NCBI GenBank assembly: GCA_029204045.2
Contig: JAQNDB010000575.1
Location: 1 to 64,000 of the forward strand
From: Tillandsia leiboldiana
Taxonomy: Eukaryota > Streptophyta > Magnoliopsida > Poales > Bromeliaceae
DNA: 64,000 nucleotides
Reading direction: 5' to 3'
The notes under the pieces were generated by a model. That model worked only from the letters and a program-made list of their open reading frames with translations, did no database searches and was not told the DNA's origin. This document shows, piece by piece, positions 9,718 to 19,680 of the stretch. Positions within the stretch are counted from its first letter, which is position 1. Every line of letters begins with the position of its first letter. A program made the translations under genes and the position numbers.

Positions 9718-10012
9718 GATCCGGATCAGGTTGTTCGATCCGGATCCCGAAGGTGGTTCGTTCATACATCGTCGCAATCCGGATCGTAGTCTCTTGATCC
9801 GGATCCCGAACGTTGATGTTTGGTGAACTGTATGAACGATCCGGATCGTAGTCACATGATCCGGATCCCGAACCTTCGTTTTTCTGGAATTGGCTGTTTC
9901 GTTGTGACGATCCGGATCCTAGCTATCACGATCCGGATCGCCGTCCGTAAAAATCCAGAAATGGTTGGTTTTTGATTCTTATCTCCTTCCTAGGGTTTCT
10001 AACCTATAAATA
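9718..10012 (+). promoter_or_regulatory. U3 promoter of copia B LTR: palindrome array and TATA box
   Basis: GATCCGGATC and close variants recur from 9718 to 9939, often in pairs with the second copy followed by CCGAA. CTATAAATA lies at 10004-10012 after a CTCCTTCCTAGGG stretch. The TATA box is clear; the palindrome as a factor-binding site is inferred from repetition and from reuse in the internal promoter. Confidence 0.7.
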
Positions 10013-10288
10013 CACCCTATGACTCCTTTTCTAGGGAATCCACATAGCCGTCATTTTCATATATCATCTTTTACGGCTATAGATCCACATATAGAGAAGA
10101 AAGGAAATCATTAGAGAATACTCTATGTTTCTTCATCTATATTGATTAGTTTGATTCTAGGTTTTCATACTCACATCTTGAGTTGAATCAAACTAATGAA
10201 TACTTAGATGGTATTTCCGATCTATCTTTGATCTAAGTATTCGGCGGATCATCACCACCCAAAAACAACGATTTACCCCAAAAATCGG

Positions 10289-10465
10289 CGCGTGGATTCG
10301 CGTGTCCTTGTGGATTCAAGGTTCAATCGCTCTCGTGGATTCGGAGCGAGGCACGTTCGTGGATTCGAACGGTGCTATTGGGTGAAGACCGTGGATTCGG
10401 TCGGACGTCGTGGATTCGACGTTGGACGCCGTGGATTCGGCGTTGGGCGCAGATCGTGGATTCGA
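10289..10465 (+). other. Array of TGGATT-loop mini-hairpins (copia B LTR)
   Basis: Eight copies of TGGATT are each flanked by self-complementary arms. The arms are CGCG/CGCG (10289), CCTTG/CAAGG (10306), GCTCTCG/CGGAGC with a bulge (10329), CGTTCG/CGAACG (10354), GACCG/CGGTC (10387), ACGTCG/CGACGT (10405), ACGCCG/CGGCGT (10426) and TCG/CGA (10454). The stems differ, so simple duplication does not explain the pairing. The array is about 250 nt downstream of the expected transcription start, in the RNA leader. Confidence 0.85.
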
Positions 10466-10767
10466 GAAGCGTCTGGAGCGAGCGGAGAAGATCCTCTAGG
10501 AGCGTATGGAAAAGGTTGAGTCGTAAGTGTGTACGGTAAATCACCTTGTACGTGTTTTAATTCTAGTGGATTTCTGCCGTGTTATCGGTCCCGTGGTTTT
10601 TTTTACTCCGGTGATGGAGTTTTCCACGTAAAAATCTTGCGTGTTATTTTATTTTCCGCATTGGGTTTTATCGCAACGATTTTTGGAGTGTTTATACGTT
10701 TACACCTATTCACCCCCCTCTAGGTGTTTCTTCCCCTATTTAGATCCGTATTATATACGACCCAACA

Positions 10768-11301
10768 TAAGTATTAGGCGGATCATCACCACCCAAAAAT
10801 AACGATTTTCCCAAAATCGGCGCGTGGACTCGCGTGGCCTTGTGGATTCAAGGTGCAACCGCTCTCGTGGATTCGAAGCGAGGTACGTTCGTGGATTCGA
10901 GACGTGCTACTGGGTGAAGACCGTGGATTCAGTTGGTCGTCGTGGATTCGACGTTGGACGCCGTGGATTCGGCGTTGAACGCTAATCGTGGATTCGAGGA
11001 GCGTTGCGGAGCGAGCGGAGAAGATCTTCTAGGAGCGTATGGAAAAAGGTCAAGTCGTCTGTGAGTACGGTATATCACCTTTGTACGTGTTATAATTCTA
11101 GTGGATTTCGCCGTGTTATCGGTCCCATAGTTTTTTACTCCTGGTTTTGGAGTTTTCCACGTAAAAATCTTGCGTGTTATTTTTCATTTCCGCATTGGGT
11201 TTTATTGCGCAAAGATTTTTGAGTGTTTATTGTTTACACCTATTCACCCCCCTCTAGGTGTTTTTTCCCCTATTTAGATCCATTATAAGCATAACCCATC
11301 A
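10768..11301 (+). repeat. Remnant of an older copia LTR (F), 3' part
   Basis: It begins TAAGTATTAGGCGG, which matches an internal point of LTR B (about 10233), and runs in parallel with it to a diverged end ACCCATCA. It carries a decayed copy of the hairpin array (10821-10997) and no U3. The simplest reading is that copia B inserted into this LTR, with TAAGT as the right target-site copy; the left part of F would be outside the window. Confidence 0.75.
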
Positions 11302-12026
11302 CGGGCGCCCTGCCTGCGGGTGGCTGCCCCGCGCGCGTCCGGTGCCCCGCGGCGGCGGCGTCGAGGGCGGCGGCCTAGGCACGGGTTTTGCCTCCCTCCC
11401 CCGATGCGGCCAGACACGGAAACCCCCACTTCCACACCAAAAGAGTAAAATGAAGAACCGGAAAGAAAAGAAACACAACCCACTCACCTAGATTTCACCG
11501 GAAAGGGAAGAATGAGGAGGATCGTCCCTCTTTCGCTCGCTGGATCCCGCAGAAAGAGCGATTGTCCTTCCTTTTCCCCGTCTCGTCGTCTCGGTTCTTC
11601 ACGCCAATAGTTGGAAGGAGGGAAAAAATAAGGATTGGGGTTTTTCCCCACACGTGCTCTGATAAGACCTAACGCACGAATGAGAAATGGGAACAAACCG
11701 TAAATCCCCAAATCACAACTCTAATCAGTCGGGATGCAAACGAGGGATCCAGATTACCTCGAAAAGCTTGCCGATGGCCTGGACGGATTTCGATGCGCCC
11801 AATTTGCTAGCGAACTTTAAATATTAATTCTGGGAGATCCCTTGGTCGGAATTCGAATCCGATCATGCCACCGTTGACCGTTTTGCGAGCTCTAGCCCCT
11901 AAAAATATCTACAAACCCCGACGGTCAGCCCAAAAATTCTCGAACATTTAACCCCCCAGCAGACCACTGAATTAATTAAAATAAAATGAAATAATGTAAA
12001 ATTACCACTTTAAGGCGTGTATTACA
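11302..12026 (-). repeat. 5' part of a gypsy LTR (H), truncated
   Basis: Read on the minus strand it starts TGTAATACACGCC at 12026. It matches the first 0.7 kb of the G6 LTR (49999-49260), including GCGAGCTC, the CCGACGG block and GAGGAGGATCGTCC. It ends abruptly at the copia LTR remnant F. Sequence to its right belongs to family X, suggesting H inserted there. Confidence 0.7.
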
Positions 12027-12830
12027 GGTACAGTACACCGCAGGGGAGCGCCCGAATCTCCCCTGGGCTGACACGTGTCCCGCACAGCAAATAGCTGTGC
12101 GGGGCGCGTCGGAGGTGGCCATGTGGCCCACCAGGGATTCGACACATGTCCCGCACAGCAAACAGCTATGCGGGGCGCGTCCGGTGCCGGCACGTGGGCC
12201 CTCCCCGATCAAACGGGTAGGTGGCGCCCGCGAATAGCGGGGCACCACCTGTCCAGGCCCTGTTGCGGTCACACGTGCGGGCAGGCGCCGCCTGGCCGCC
12301 TGCCACGCACGCGCCCCCAGGCGCTCACCCGCGTCCCATGCGCCGCGCCTCGTGAGCCCGCGAATCATGCGCCGACACGTGTCCCCTGCACCCGGTCCAT
12401 GCACCCAACTTCGGGTTCCGTGGACCACGCCGCGTGCACCGACCAACCAGGAAGTGCCACGTGTCCCCTCCCTGGTCCATGCACCGCCGCACCAGCTCTG
12501 TAGACCGCGCACCATGAGCCCGCCAATCAGGCGGCGCCACGTGTCCCTGCGCCGGGTCTGTGCACCCAGTCGCGACGCTCTGTGGACCGAGCGCTGTAAA
12601 CCGGCCAATGACAGGCCGCCACGTGGCATGCCGGCTGTCCACGACCCCTCCCATGCACCGAAATCCAATAAAAACTTTCGGGAGTCCGTTTTTGGGCCTC
12701 CGGACTCAGAATCAAACAAGCAAATAGCCGTTTTCAAGCGTTTTTCCACGCTAAATCCAAATCCAACCTCTGTTTGGCCAAAAACCTTTTCAAAATTTCG
12801 GCAAATGTAGCCGAAGGCCAATACAGCTAA
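12027..12830 (-). repeat. U3 part of a family X LTR (X3)
   Basis: It shares the CACGTG tandem units and the flanking ATCCAAATCC and AAGCAAATAG blocks with X1 (36540-37298) and X2 (46924-47597). It is non-coding; the long open frame here reads repeat units. The upper boundary with the G2 leader is approximate. Confidence 0.6.
12072..12625 (-). promoter_or_regulatory. G-box (CACGTG) array in X3, about 82-bp period
   Basis: Seven exact CACGTG cores lie at 12072, 12191, 12272, 12376, 12458, 12538 and 12620; the last four are spaced 82, 80 and 82 bp. Flanks give GACACGTGGC or GCCACGTGTC, the form of a plant G-box or ABA-response element. X1 has the same motif 180-450 bp upstream of its TATA box. 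Confidence 0.65.
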
Positions 12831-13133
12831 AGATACCACATAGGGTCCATCTGTGGCATCCCTTGTATGTACTATGGGCCAGATACACCAACACAAGGTG
12901 TTCTTTATAGTGGATTCACCGAAAAAGTTGCATGGGAACCTGGACCACTACATAACTGGTCTAATACCATGACCTATGATTAACCAGGGACTCTATCCCC
13001 TCCCCAAGATACTCACGCTCTACACACTTATTCTTGATTATCTCATCGGTTAGTTGCTAGTGGCATTGCACTCTGTGGATATTGGACACCGACTACCGTG
13101 GTTAAAGTCGGTTTTCTCTGATACCATATAATC
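12831..13133 (-). other. Leader and primer-binding site of gypsy G2
   Basis: On the minus strand the G2 LTR end is followed by GATTATATGGTATCAGAGA. TGGTATCAGAGA (13126-13115) is the usual initiator-Met-tRNA primer site and matches G5 at 40219-40230. About 280 bp of non-coding leader follow before homology switches to X3. The G2 coding region is missing. Confidence 0.75.
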
Positions 13134-16100
13134 TGTCATGCTCCGGAGGTTCTAAATAAGCGAAAAAGCGTATACATTTTTTTTTTTTTGGAAAACTACC
13201 CCGCCTACCGGTGCGCGCCAAACCTGCCACATATACAAATTCACCCCGCAAATGGACGGAGTCTCCTTTGTATATGCACGGCGTCACAATCACAATACAT
13301 ACTTTAACCCAAGTTTGAACGCGGATAAAGCCACAAGTTTGCCAAATCGATGTCAACACGACACTAGGTTTTTAAAACGTTTTCACAATTTCTCTTTCGG
13401 CGGCAACATAACTTTGAAAGGATAAATCCATGGGTTTGTAAAGCAGTGCCCACACGACACTCAGTTTTGAAAACGTTTTCGTAATCATTTTCCCACTTGA
13501 AAACATGCCGCATGCAAGACTAATAGAAACATATTAAAGATGGTCCAACACTAAGTCAAGAGCTCAATCCAACATCCACATAGTTCCACAATAAAGGCAA
13601 TCACAAAACTCACTAACCAAATAACCAAGATAATCAAAAGTAAGAGAAGGAAGTGTCACCGGCCCCAAACGAGGCTAAACTCCCTAATTCGCAGCCTCAC
13701 CGTCGTCCCTGACCCTGAACCGAACCTGTCACAAAGTGGGAATTAGTGACAAAAGAGTAAAACACTGAAAAACTGTAACAGATGCTAGGAAAGTATGAGA
13801 ACTAAGAAAATAAGTAAACGAAACCGTAACCCTGAGCATCCACAACCCCAACATGCTACTCAACGAATCTCACCAAAAAAAACCCAGCACAATACCGCCA
13901 TGTCGGTCCAAGGACCTCAGGCAAAAGAAGTCATCCCGCTCAAGACCTAGTGCTAATAAACCCCCCACTGTAAGAATACAGTTCCGCAAATAACCGCAAG
14001 GGGGCCCCCACGCATATAGCCGCGTGGGGTCCACGGGTCTAATCAGACCACCTCTCCGGAAAGGTAAACCGACACGGTGGCCAAACCACTGGTGTGCCTG
14101 TAAGCTCCATGAGCATAACCATTGTCAACCTGTACCGTACACCTCCCACGACACTCAGTCGCACCAATGTAGCATAAGGACTCTTTTAGTGACCCGGGGT
14201 TGAACTACCTTGCATTTACTCTTGGGGTGATAGACAACCAGCCCTAACATTCACATATCCTTTTGTAAGAGTTTCCAGTAAAAACAAATAGACGGGTAGG
14301 GGAGGTCTGGAGGCCACCCCTTCCCAGGATATGGTACCCACCTGAAACGAAGATAAACGACCGCGCCCGTGACCCTCCTAAGCAATCAGAACTATACGCG
14401 GCCTAATAAAATAACGAAAAACACAATTTAACACTTTACCCTAAACAGGCAAAATCAGTGGTCCCGACCACTGTAACATGAATCCCTTCTATCCCAAAAT
14501 AATAAACCGACGAAAAACTAAAATCACCATGCCAAGCGGACCGCGTCGTCAATCAAAAACCGTCGAGTCAAAACTGTCAAGCAAAACCGTAAAACTCGTA
14601 TCAAACTGGATCTCCGACGGTAAAACCGATGGTTAACAACAACCGGACCGCGACTATATCATCGCGAACCCCATCGGAACCCAAATCCGCTAACGGAAAT
14701 CCAACAAAACCCAATTTCTCATCTGGTAGCCAACTCGGGACGTCAACGGTCAAGCCGAGGAAACCCCGACGGCGAAAACGATGAGAAAAAGGCCCGACGG
14801 CGCGACCTCGACGATTTTGTCAAGGCGCGGAGTGACGGCGACGTGCGAAACTAGCACATGACATGGCAAAACAGTGGCCTAAATGACCCCGGGTGGCCAT
14901 GCTAATGAAAATGGCGGAAATAGTGATCCAAGCGGTGAAAACGCCGCTCAAAACGGTAAAAAACGGGCCAACAACGGGCCAAACGGAGTTACCGAGGTTC
15001 CGAGCTGGGGGCTGGTGCACGAAGCCAGGCGTGGACCGGGTGTACGGCCAAGAGTGGCGGCGGCGCAGACTGGGAGCACACCCTGGTGGACCGCTGGAGC
15101 TTGGGCCGGGCCGCGCATGGGCACAGGCGTGCACCGGGTTCACCCCTGCGGCCTACGGCGGCGCGCACCGGGTGCACGCCTAACACGTGCACTGCGCACG
15201 CTAGGCCGGGCTGGTGCAGGCGTTGCGGGCCAGCCAGTGCAGCGCGGTTCATCGGAGGGAGTGCCGAGCCCTGCGCCGGGTCCACGCCTGGAGCGTGGAC
15301 CGCGCGGCTGCGGCCTGGGCTTCCGTGAACAGTAATCCCGTTTTGATTTAATTTTCCGATTTCGTCATCTTTTCCAGCTCCGGTTGCGACCACGCGACCA
15401 CGGCGGCTGCGGCGACAACCTCGTGAACATGATAACGGCGGCGGCGGCCTCCCGTTTAACAATGGCGGCGGTGGCTTCCCGTTATACTGACGGCGGTGGC
15501 GACCTCCCGTCAAATCCGACGGCAGCGGCGGCTTCCCGTTAACTCCCCCATGCTCCGACGGAACACCCAATTAACCCAAACAAATCCACGGGCAACTCCA
15601 ACGATAAAACCATCGATCAAAAAACAAACGAAACACCGATCGGAAACCCGATCAAACCTCCGATCAAGACCGATTAAAGCCATCGATCAAAACCGGTCAA
15701 AAACATGAACAAATCACCGATCAAAACCAATCGCAAAAGAGCACGAAAAAGCCACGATTAAACCAACGAAAGAGAATTAACGATCACTAACCTTGCTCCG
15801 ATGGAGGAGGCAACGCGATCCCTATCTCCGTTCTTTGCGGTGGTGAGAATCCGGATCCGCCCTCCGATGACGGTGACGTCTCGTTCCCGGCTTCCGGCAC
15901 ATTGATCGAAGGAAGTGGAAGATCCGCTCACTTTTTTCTCTCTTTTCTATCTCCGAACTAGGATTTCGTTTTGGTCTTTGGCACGCACAAGAGGGAAGGG
16001 TTTGAGGAGGCGATCTTTTAAAACTAGGATTTTCCTTTCGATAAACGGGGTATAATTATCTTTTATTATTAATTTATTTTCTTTTCCCTTTTCATATGTA

Positions 16101-16440
16101 CGTATAAAGGAAAAATCCCCATATCCGGTATTTTAAAGATATTTTTAAATTTTGGTAACAAGACAAGAGATAAAATCGCCATCTCCTCGAAAAGCATGCC
16201 AAACTCTTAGCACGGATTCCGGTGCACACAACGGATGTCGCGACCTTCAAAACCCCATTCCGGGAGATCCGTAAGTCGGATTTCAGATCCGATCGCACTG
16301 CCATTCACCATTTTTCGGGCTCTATCATAGAAAAATACCCGCATGCGCCAACGTTCTACCCAAGAAAACTGGATAAAATAAGTCCCTAACAACCAATTTA
16401 TCCCGAAAGGGATTAAAGAAATGCAGGATAGGTCGTGACA
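13134..16440 (-). repeat. 5' LTR of gypsy G2 (3.3 kb)
   Basis: On the minus strand it starts TGTCACGACC at 16440 and ends CATGACA at 13134, directly next to the PBS. The internal order matches G3 and the G6 LTR: start block with GATCTCCCGGAAT-like sequence, GC-rich part 15540-14990, GTGTGGGCACC repeats at 13500-13330, hairpin at 13283-13225. It is inserted in copia E gag, and TTACA (16441-16445) would be the target-site copy. No gene is present; the open frames in the GC-rich part are not coding. Confidence 0.85.
13225..13283 (-). other. Conserved LTR hairpin (G2 copy)
   Basis: CATATACAAA (13230-13239) pairs with TTTGTATATG (13267-13276), and ACCCCG pairs with CGGAGT above it with one wobble. 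It has the same position before the LTR end as the other copies. Confidence 0.75.
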
Positions 16441-17709
16441 TTACATCGCGAAAGAAATCTGGGATACTCTACAAGTTATACATGAGGGAACAAGTTTAGT
16501 AAAGATTCAAAAACTGCAAATGATTACGAGCAAATTTGACTATATTTTTATGGCAGAAAATGAATCGTTCACAGATTATTACACACGATTGCAAGATATT
16601 GTTAATACATGTGCTAACTTGGAAGAGAAAATTCCAGAATCTAAAGTTGTAAGAAAGATTTTGAGAACTCTTCCTGAAAGATTTCGCCCTAAGGTCGTAG
16701 CCATTGAAACAGTAAAGCACCCGGACGAAATCAAGGTAGAAGAATTAGTTGGTGCACTTCAAACATATGAAATGACTTTCCCTACTAACTATTATTCTGG
16801 AAAGCCTTCCTCTTCTTCTAAGTCTTCAGGTTTTGCATTGAAATCAACAAAAGAAGAAGACGCGGATTCACCCTCCTCAGACGCTGATGATAATCTATCC
16901 ATGGAGGATTTCTAGAAACAACTTGCACTCTTGACGAGGAAATTTCTCCGAAGCTTTCGAAGGGGAAATTCAAGTAAATCCTCATCCTTCGTTAAGTCCA
17001 AGAAAGGCAAAGGATCTTCAGGCTTTAAGTCAAGGAAGCAAGAGGGTTCTTCAAAGGACAAGAAGAACTCTGAGGGACAAATCTAGTCCTTCAAGTACCG
17101 AGGTTATGGCCATATCTCAACAGAGTGTCCCAACAAGAATCCGTCAAAGAAGAAGGCTATGCAAGCCGTCACATGGGATGACACTTCCACTTCCAATGAG
17201 TCATCTTCTAGTGATGAGGATAACAACGCCACATCATTCCACACGTCCACAACTTCACCTTACATGTGCTTTTCAGCGACGTCCTCTGGTTCATTATCCA
17301 ACTCCTCCTTAAATGACAAGAATGCAATGGATGATGAACCGAGCGATTATGAAGGTGAAGACTTTGCTTTTGCCTACCATAAATTATTGAAGGATTCAAA
17401 TAAATTGGCAAAGGAAAACAAAAGTTTGAGAAGAAGATTGCGGGATCTTGAAGAACAATCTAAAGAGGCAACTTCTCTCTCAAACACTCTTGAAGAGGAA
17501 AAGGATAACTTGGTCAAAATAAATGTTTCCCATCGAGAGAAGAACGAGCATTTCGAGAAGGAGCACTTCAAATTGGTGGATAAAGCAAATCACTTCTCAA
17601 AGCTCAACTTCGAGGCTCAACAAGAAAAATTGGAGATGACGAAGACCAAACTCAAACTTAAGGAAGATTTGAAGCGATTCTCTTTTGGAAAGAGCAAGTT
17701 GGGCAAGCC
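16441..17709 (+). pseudogene. gag: Copia E gag remnant
   Basis: The sequence runs parallel to the copia A gag from about residue 98 to 517. Blocks include FTDYYTRLQDIVNTCANL, KILRTLPERFRPKV and HPDEIKVEELVGALQTYEM. A stop (TAG) replaces the Glu after SMEDF near 16914. The zinc knuckle near 17085-17130 is destroyed: its first Cys codon is lost beside a stop and its second Cys reads Tyr. The later coiled-coil part stays open from 17159 to the junction. The left edge is the G2 LTR start and the right edge the G4 LTR end, so two gypsy elements cut this gag. Divergence from A and C marks it as older. Confidence 0.85.
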
Positions 17710-18613
17710 TGTCACGCCCCGGAGGTTTTAAAAGAGCGAAAAAAACGCGTATATTTTTTTTTCTTGAAATTAACCTTGTCTCCGGTGTGCGCCAGACCCG
17801 CCACATATACAAATTCACTCCCCAAATGGACAGAGTCTCATTTGTATATGTACGGCGTTTCGAACACGACTAGTACTTTAACCATGCAATCATTGAGCAA
17901 TCAGAAAGAGAGATCACACTTAACCCTATAATCATAATCACCACATCGCAATGAAGGAATAAATCCATAGGTTTGAAAGACGGTGTCCACACGACACCCG
18001 ATTTTACAAAACGTTTTCGCAATCTCTTTTAAGCGGCAATATTGCTTGAAAGGATAAATCCACGGGTTTAGAAATCAGTGCCCACACGACACTTGGTCTG
18101 AAAACACTTTCAAAACCATTTTGATATTTGAAAACAAGCCGCATGCATAAGTCTCAACAAGCACAGATATAAGATGTTATCCCTAAGCTAAGATCTCAAC
18201 CCAACATCCACAGTAATCCACTAACAAGCAATCACAAGATTACTAACCAAGAATAATAAAAGATAATCGCAAAACTGAAAGTTCATTAGCCTCAACGGCT
18301 AAGGTCCTCTAAACGCTGCCTCACGTCGTCCCGGTTCCCACCCCTGCTCGGACCTGTCACAGTGTGGGTAGTCAGTGACTGATAAAGTAGATGATAAACA
18401 AGTAAATGCTATAAAACTGTAATGAACAAACCGATACACCAGAGCATTCCACTTCCCCCTCATGAATCACCATATCCCCTGTCAAAAACATGCTGGGCAC
18501 CTACCCCATAATTACAGCGCTCATTCCTTGGTGCTTCCAACCCCTCTACTGCCCAAGAAGCAGTCGCCTCACCGTGAGGGGTCCCCATCATCACTAGTCG
18601 TGGGGTACACGGG
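17710..18613 (-). repeat. 3' part of a gypsy LTR (G4), interrupted by G3
   Basis: The minus-strand end CGTGACA is at 17710, next to copia E gag. Inside are the hairpin (17798-17857), GTGTGGGCACC repeats near 18070-17980 and the CCCACGACTAGTG block near 18600. Homology stops at 18613, where the end of LTR G3 begins. Confidence 0.8.
17798..17857 (-). other. Conserved LTR hairpin (G4 copy)
   Basis: ACATATACAAAT (17803-17814) pairs perfectly with ATTTGTATATGT (17840-17851). The first pair is A:T here but G:C in most other copies, a compensating change. Confidence 0.8.
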
Positions 18614-18720
18614 TGTCATGCCCCGGGGATTTCATTAAGCGGAAGACGACCACTGAAAAGTTTTGAATTTACGTATATTTTTTTTTTTGAAACCAAACTC
18701 CCCCGGTACGTGCCCAGACC

Positions 18721-18779
18721 CGCCGCATATACAAATTCACTCTGCGAACGGGCAGAGTCTCCTTTGTATATGCACGGCG
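18721..18779 (-). other. Conserved LTR hairpin (G3 copy)
   Basis: GCATATACAAA (18725-18735) pairs with TTTGTATATGC (18763-18773), and ACTCTGC pairs with GCAGAGT above it. Confidence 0.8.
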
Positions 18780-18879
18780 TCTCGACTACAACAACAATAC
18801 AATCATCACTTTAACCACACTAGTTCAACAGTCGGATACATACAACCATTTTCCATAAGTATTAAAGAGGTCGACTAAT

Positions 18880-19095
18880 TTTGAAAGGATAAATCCACAA
18901 GTTTTAAAAACGGTGCCCATACGGCACTCAGGTTTTTCAAAAAGGTTTTCGAAATCCATAAATCCACAGAGTTTTGAAATGGTGCCCACACGACAGCCAG
19001 ATTTTCAAAATAGTTTTCGCAATCCATAAATCCACAGGGTTTTGAAATGGTGCCCACACGACACCCATATTTTTAAAACAGTTTTCGAAATATTT
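18880..19095 (-). repeat. Tandem units of about 62 bp in G3
   Basis: Three units of ATAAATCCACA, TTTTGAAA and TGGTGCCCACACGAC followed by AGTTTTCG. Equivalent units occur in the G1, G2, G4, G5 and G6 LTRs. Confidence 0.8.
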
Positions 19096-19493
19096 TCTTT
19101 TTTCTTTTCTTTTGTAGTTTGAAAGCGGCCAATCGGGAAAAACAAAACAACCATCCACAAGGATAAATAAACGACATTCCAACATCCACATCGACCCCAC
19201 AAGGGTATCGCAATCCACATAGTAAGCTACTAACAGGTAATGAACTGAGCAAAATACAAAGTAAATACAGTCTATGGCCTCGAAGGACCAAAAGTACTCC
19301 TGCCACGGCCTCACCGTCGCCCTAGCTCTCTCCCCCGAAGGAACCTGTCACAGAGTGGGAAGTCGGCGACACAAGGTATAAAAGATGAAATGCAGGAAGA
19401 CTGTAACTAAAGCAAACCGTAAGAAAACCAGAGTAACCGCCCTCCGCATCGTGCGATCGACGGTGTCCCCTCCCCCTGCATAACCTGAACCGG

Positions 19494-19680
19494 GCACCTG
19501 CCCCGGCAACCCAGACCGAGCACCAACCTCAAGAAAAAAAAACCAAACCGAGCACCAACCTCGGGAAAAACCAAACCGAGCACCAACCTCGGGAAAAAAC
19601 AAACCGAGCACCAACCTCGGGAAACCAGACCGAGCACCTACCTCAGTAAACCACGCCGAGCAACTACCTCGACGGGTCGC
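19494..19680 (-). repeat. CCGAGCACCAACCTCGG tandem repeats in G3
   Basis: Six to seven units of about 28 bp, each with a short CCGAG...CTCGG inverted pair. A related shorter array lies in the G6 LTR at 48300-48360. Confidence 0.8.

Larger units (their letters stand above)
5789..10767 (+). mobile_element. Copia B: 3' part of a Sirevirus-like Ty1/copia element
   Basis: After G1 the sequence runs as copia RNase H, a spacer, an env-like ORF3 and a 3' LTR, with three GGGGGAG polypurine stretches. It is collinear with copia A and copia C. Long copia elements with an extra ORF after pol and repeated polypurine tracts are typical of Sireviruses. The 5' part lies left of G1, outside the window. The base after the LTR begins TAAGT, and what follows is the end of another copia LTR (F), so B inserted into F. 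Confidence 0.85.
9491..10767 (+). repeat. 3' LTR of copia B (1.28 kb)
   Basis: It runs from TGTTACGGAA to ACCCAACA and matches the 5' LTR of copia A (21915-23258), where PBS sequence follows the same end. U3 holds the GATCCGGATC array, the TATA box is at 10004-10012, and the hairpin array at 10289-10465 lies downstream of it. Confidence 0.92.

Noticed and set aside
9718..10465. Regularly repeated palindromes and hairpins as a CRISPR-like array
   Set aside because: Repeats are short with irregular spacing, located in retrotransposon LTRs of a plant genome, and have no associated cas genes.
11976..12896. 306-codon open frame on the minus strand
   Set aside because: It reads through the G-box repeat units and the G2 leader; no protein features.
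14883..15570. Open frames of 150-193 codons on both strands in the G2 LTR, with similar ones at 20014-20715 and 48680-49431
   Set aside because: They lie in the GC-rich transcribed part of homologous LTRs, are not conserved in frame among them and show no domain.
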